From Polydactylus sextarius (Eukaryota > Chordata > Actinopteri > Polynemidae), in assembly GCA_016801845.1 (NCBI GenBank), contig CM028909.1, positions 18,139,313 through 18,203,312 on the forward strand: a DNA stretch of 64,000 nt, in the 5' to 3' direction. This document shows, piece by piece, positions 63,180 through 64,000 of the stretch (positions are counted from its first letter, which is position 1; each line of letters opens with the position of its first letter). The notes beneath the pieces were generated by a model that was not told the origin of the DNA, searched no databases, and saw only the letters and a list, made by a program, of their open reading frames with translations. Both the position numbers and the translations under genes were made by a program.

Positions 63180-63712
63180 TGATTGGTCCAAATTTGATAT
63201 CCACATCCTCTGACCAATCAGAACACCAGAACCTTGTTGGTGCATTAAGGAAGAAAAAGCACACATAAATATCCACAACCTGCAAAAGAGGATCATTACA
63301 AAGCGTCCTACGGCTTTTTGACTGCAGACACAAGTATGTACGGAAAATATAAAGTGTAATCTTTTATAGCAATTAGCGCTCGTGACGGTCGTGTCGAACA
63401 TTCTATCTTAAATGTTGTCAAAGGCTTGCGAGTTAGCATTGTGGCTAGCACTATATTGTTAGTGTTTTGATGGCGATAACAGCTGATTTCTTTCACTTGT
63501 TAAATGAAGCCTTGTCACAGGACTGACGGTTGCAAGTACGAAATTTGCTAGAGGCTCCTTGTATCGAGAGGACAGTTGTAAAAGCTAATTTAGAGAAGAT
63601 AGTTGACCTCTGAGTGGAGAGATGTCAGCCTCTGTAGCAAAACAGTAATGTGACGACGTGTTGTGTGACCAGCTAGCAATGGTGCAAGGACGGGGGAGCG
63701 TCATCAAACCAG
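63180..63712 (+). promoter_or_regulatory. candidate promoter and first exon of a downstream gene
   Basis: ATTGG (63182-63186) and CCAAT (63214-63218) form an NF-Y-like pair about 32 bp apart. A TATA-like cataaata follows (about 63263). CpG dinucleotides are visibly more frequent from 63370 to 63760 than in the rest of the window, and TGACG occurs at about 63651. This suggests a promoter pointing rightward. Confidence 0.4.
63679..63712 (+). CDS. possible first coding exon of unknown gene (partial)
   Basis: ATG at 63679 in a good context (agcaATGG), reading MVQGRGSVIKP plus one base, then the donor CCA G|GTGAAA. A pyrimidine-rich acceptor tttgctcaacag ends at 63991 and would continue in phase 1. 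I do not recognise the protein, and the exon could equally be 5'UTR. Confidence 0.2.
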
Positions 63713-64000
63713 GTGAAACAGATGCGTGTTTAACGCACCCTAAAGCTAAAACCGACCGAAAAATATTAGGATTAATTAGATTACTGTTTATATTATGAGT
63801 GGATTTTAAATGTTAAAGGTACCAGATGAGCCTGTTGCAGCGCATATGGATGGAAATAGAAGTTGAATACAAAAGAAAGTTAAATAATTAAACATATACA
63901 GGCCCTTGTATGGTGTTGTATGTGGGGAGCAATTTTTCTCGTTTCTGCCAATAACGACAACGTGAGTAATTCAGTTTTGTTTGCTCAACAGGAAATCTGC

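Overview
This window looks like nuclear DNA from a teleost fish, probably a percomorph. It is AT-rich and intron-heavy. It carries dense CA/GT microsatellites, a decayed Tc1-like transposon, a tRNA-type SINE, an L2-like LINE fragment and vertebrate split genes. I found no operons, CRISPR arrays, phage genes, rRNA genes or convincing tRNA genes.

Two plus-strand genes account for the coding content. The first is foxj3, a forkhead transcription factor. Its last ten coding exons lie between 17038 and 44473 (1503 nt, 500 codons plus stop). They start at the second half of the forkhead DNA-binding domain and end at the acidic C-terminus DDFDWDSIV. All exon phases join cleanly and every exon has GT/AG borders. 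The N-terminus and first half of the forkhead domain are not in the window, so 1-17037 is read as the 3' part of a very long intron. A 3'UTR of about 2 kb follows, with a G-run cluster, three Pumilio-type sites and possible poly(A) signals up to about 46503.

The second gene begins about 1.35 kb further on (47855-55806). It encodes a 205-aa type I mucin-like membrane protein: signal peptide, Ala/Thr/Pro-rich ectodomain, one transmembrane helix and a tiny basic tail ending KYSP. The tail codon is split over a 1.15-kb intron. I identify it as teleost podoplanin (pdpn). Its 3'UTR ends near 57470 at an AATAAA.

From 57471 to about 63050 no gene is seen, but there is a perfect RFX X-box palindrome and an L2-like LINE remnant. 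The last kilobase has paired CCAAT boxes, raised CpG content and a possible first exon, suggesting that a third plus-strand gene starts there.

The most notable signals not explained by ordinary gene structure concern RNA processing. Several foxj3 acceptors are immediately preceded by TG repeats, most clearly exon 29036-29194. One donor runs straight into a CA/CG alternating tract. The 3'UTR has a strong G-quadruplex candidate. The terminal coding exon contains a consensus 5' splice site. No obviously new multi-gene system is visible. Gene names rest on recalled family sequences, not on a search.
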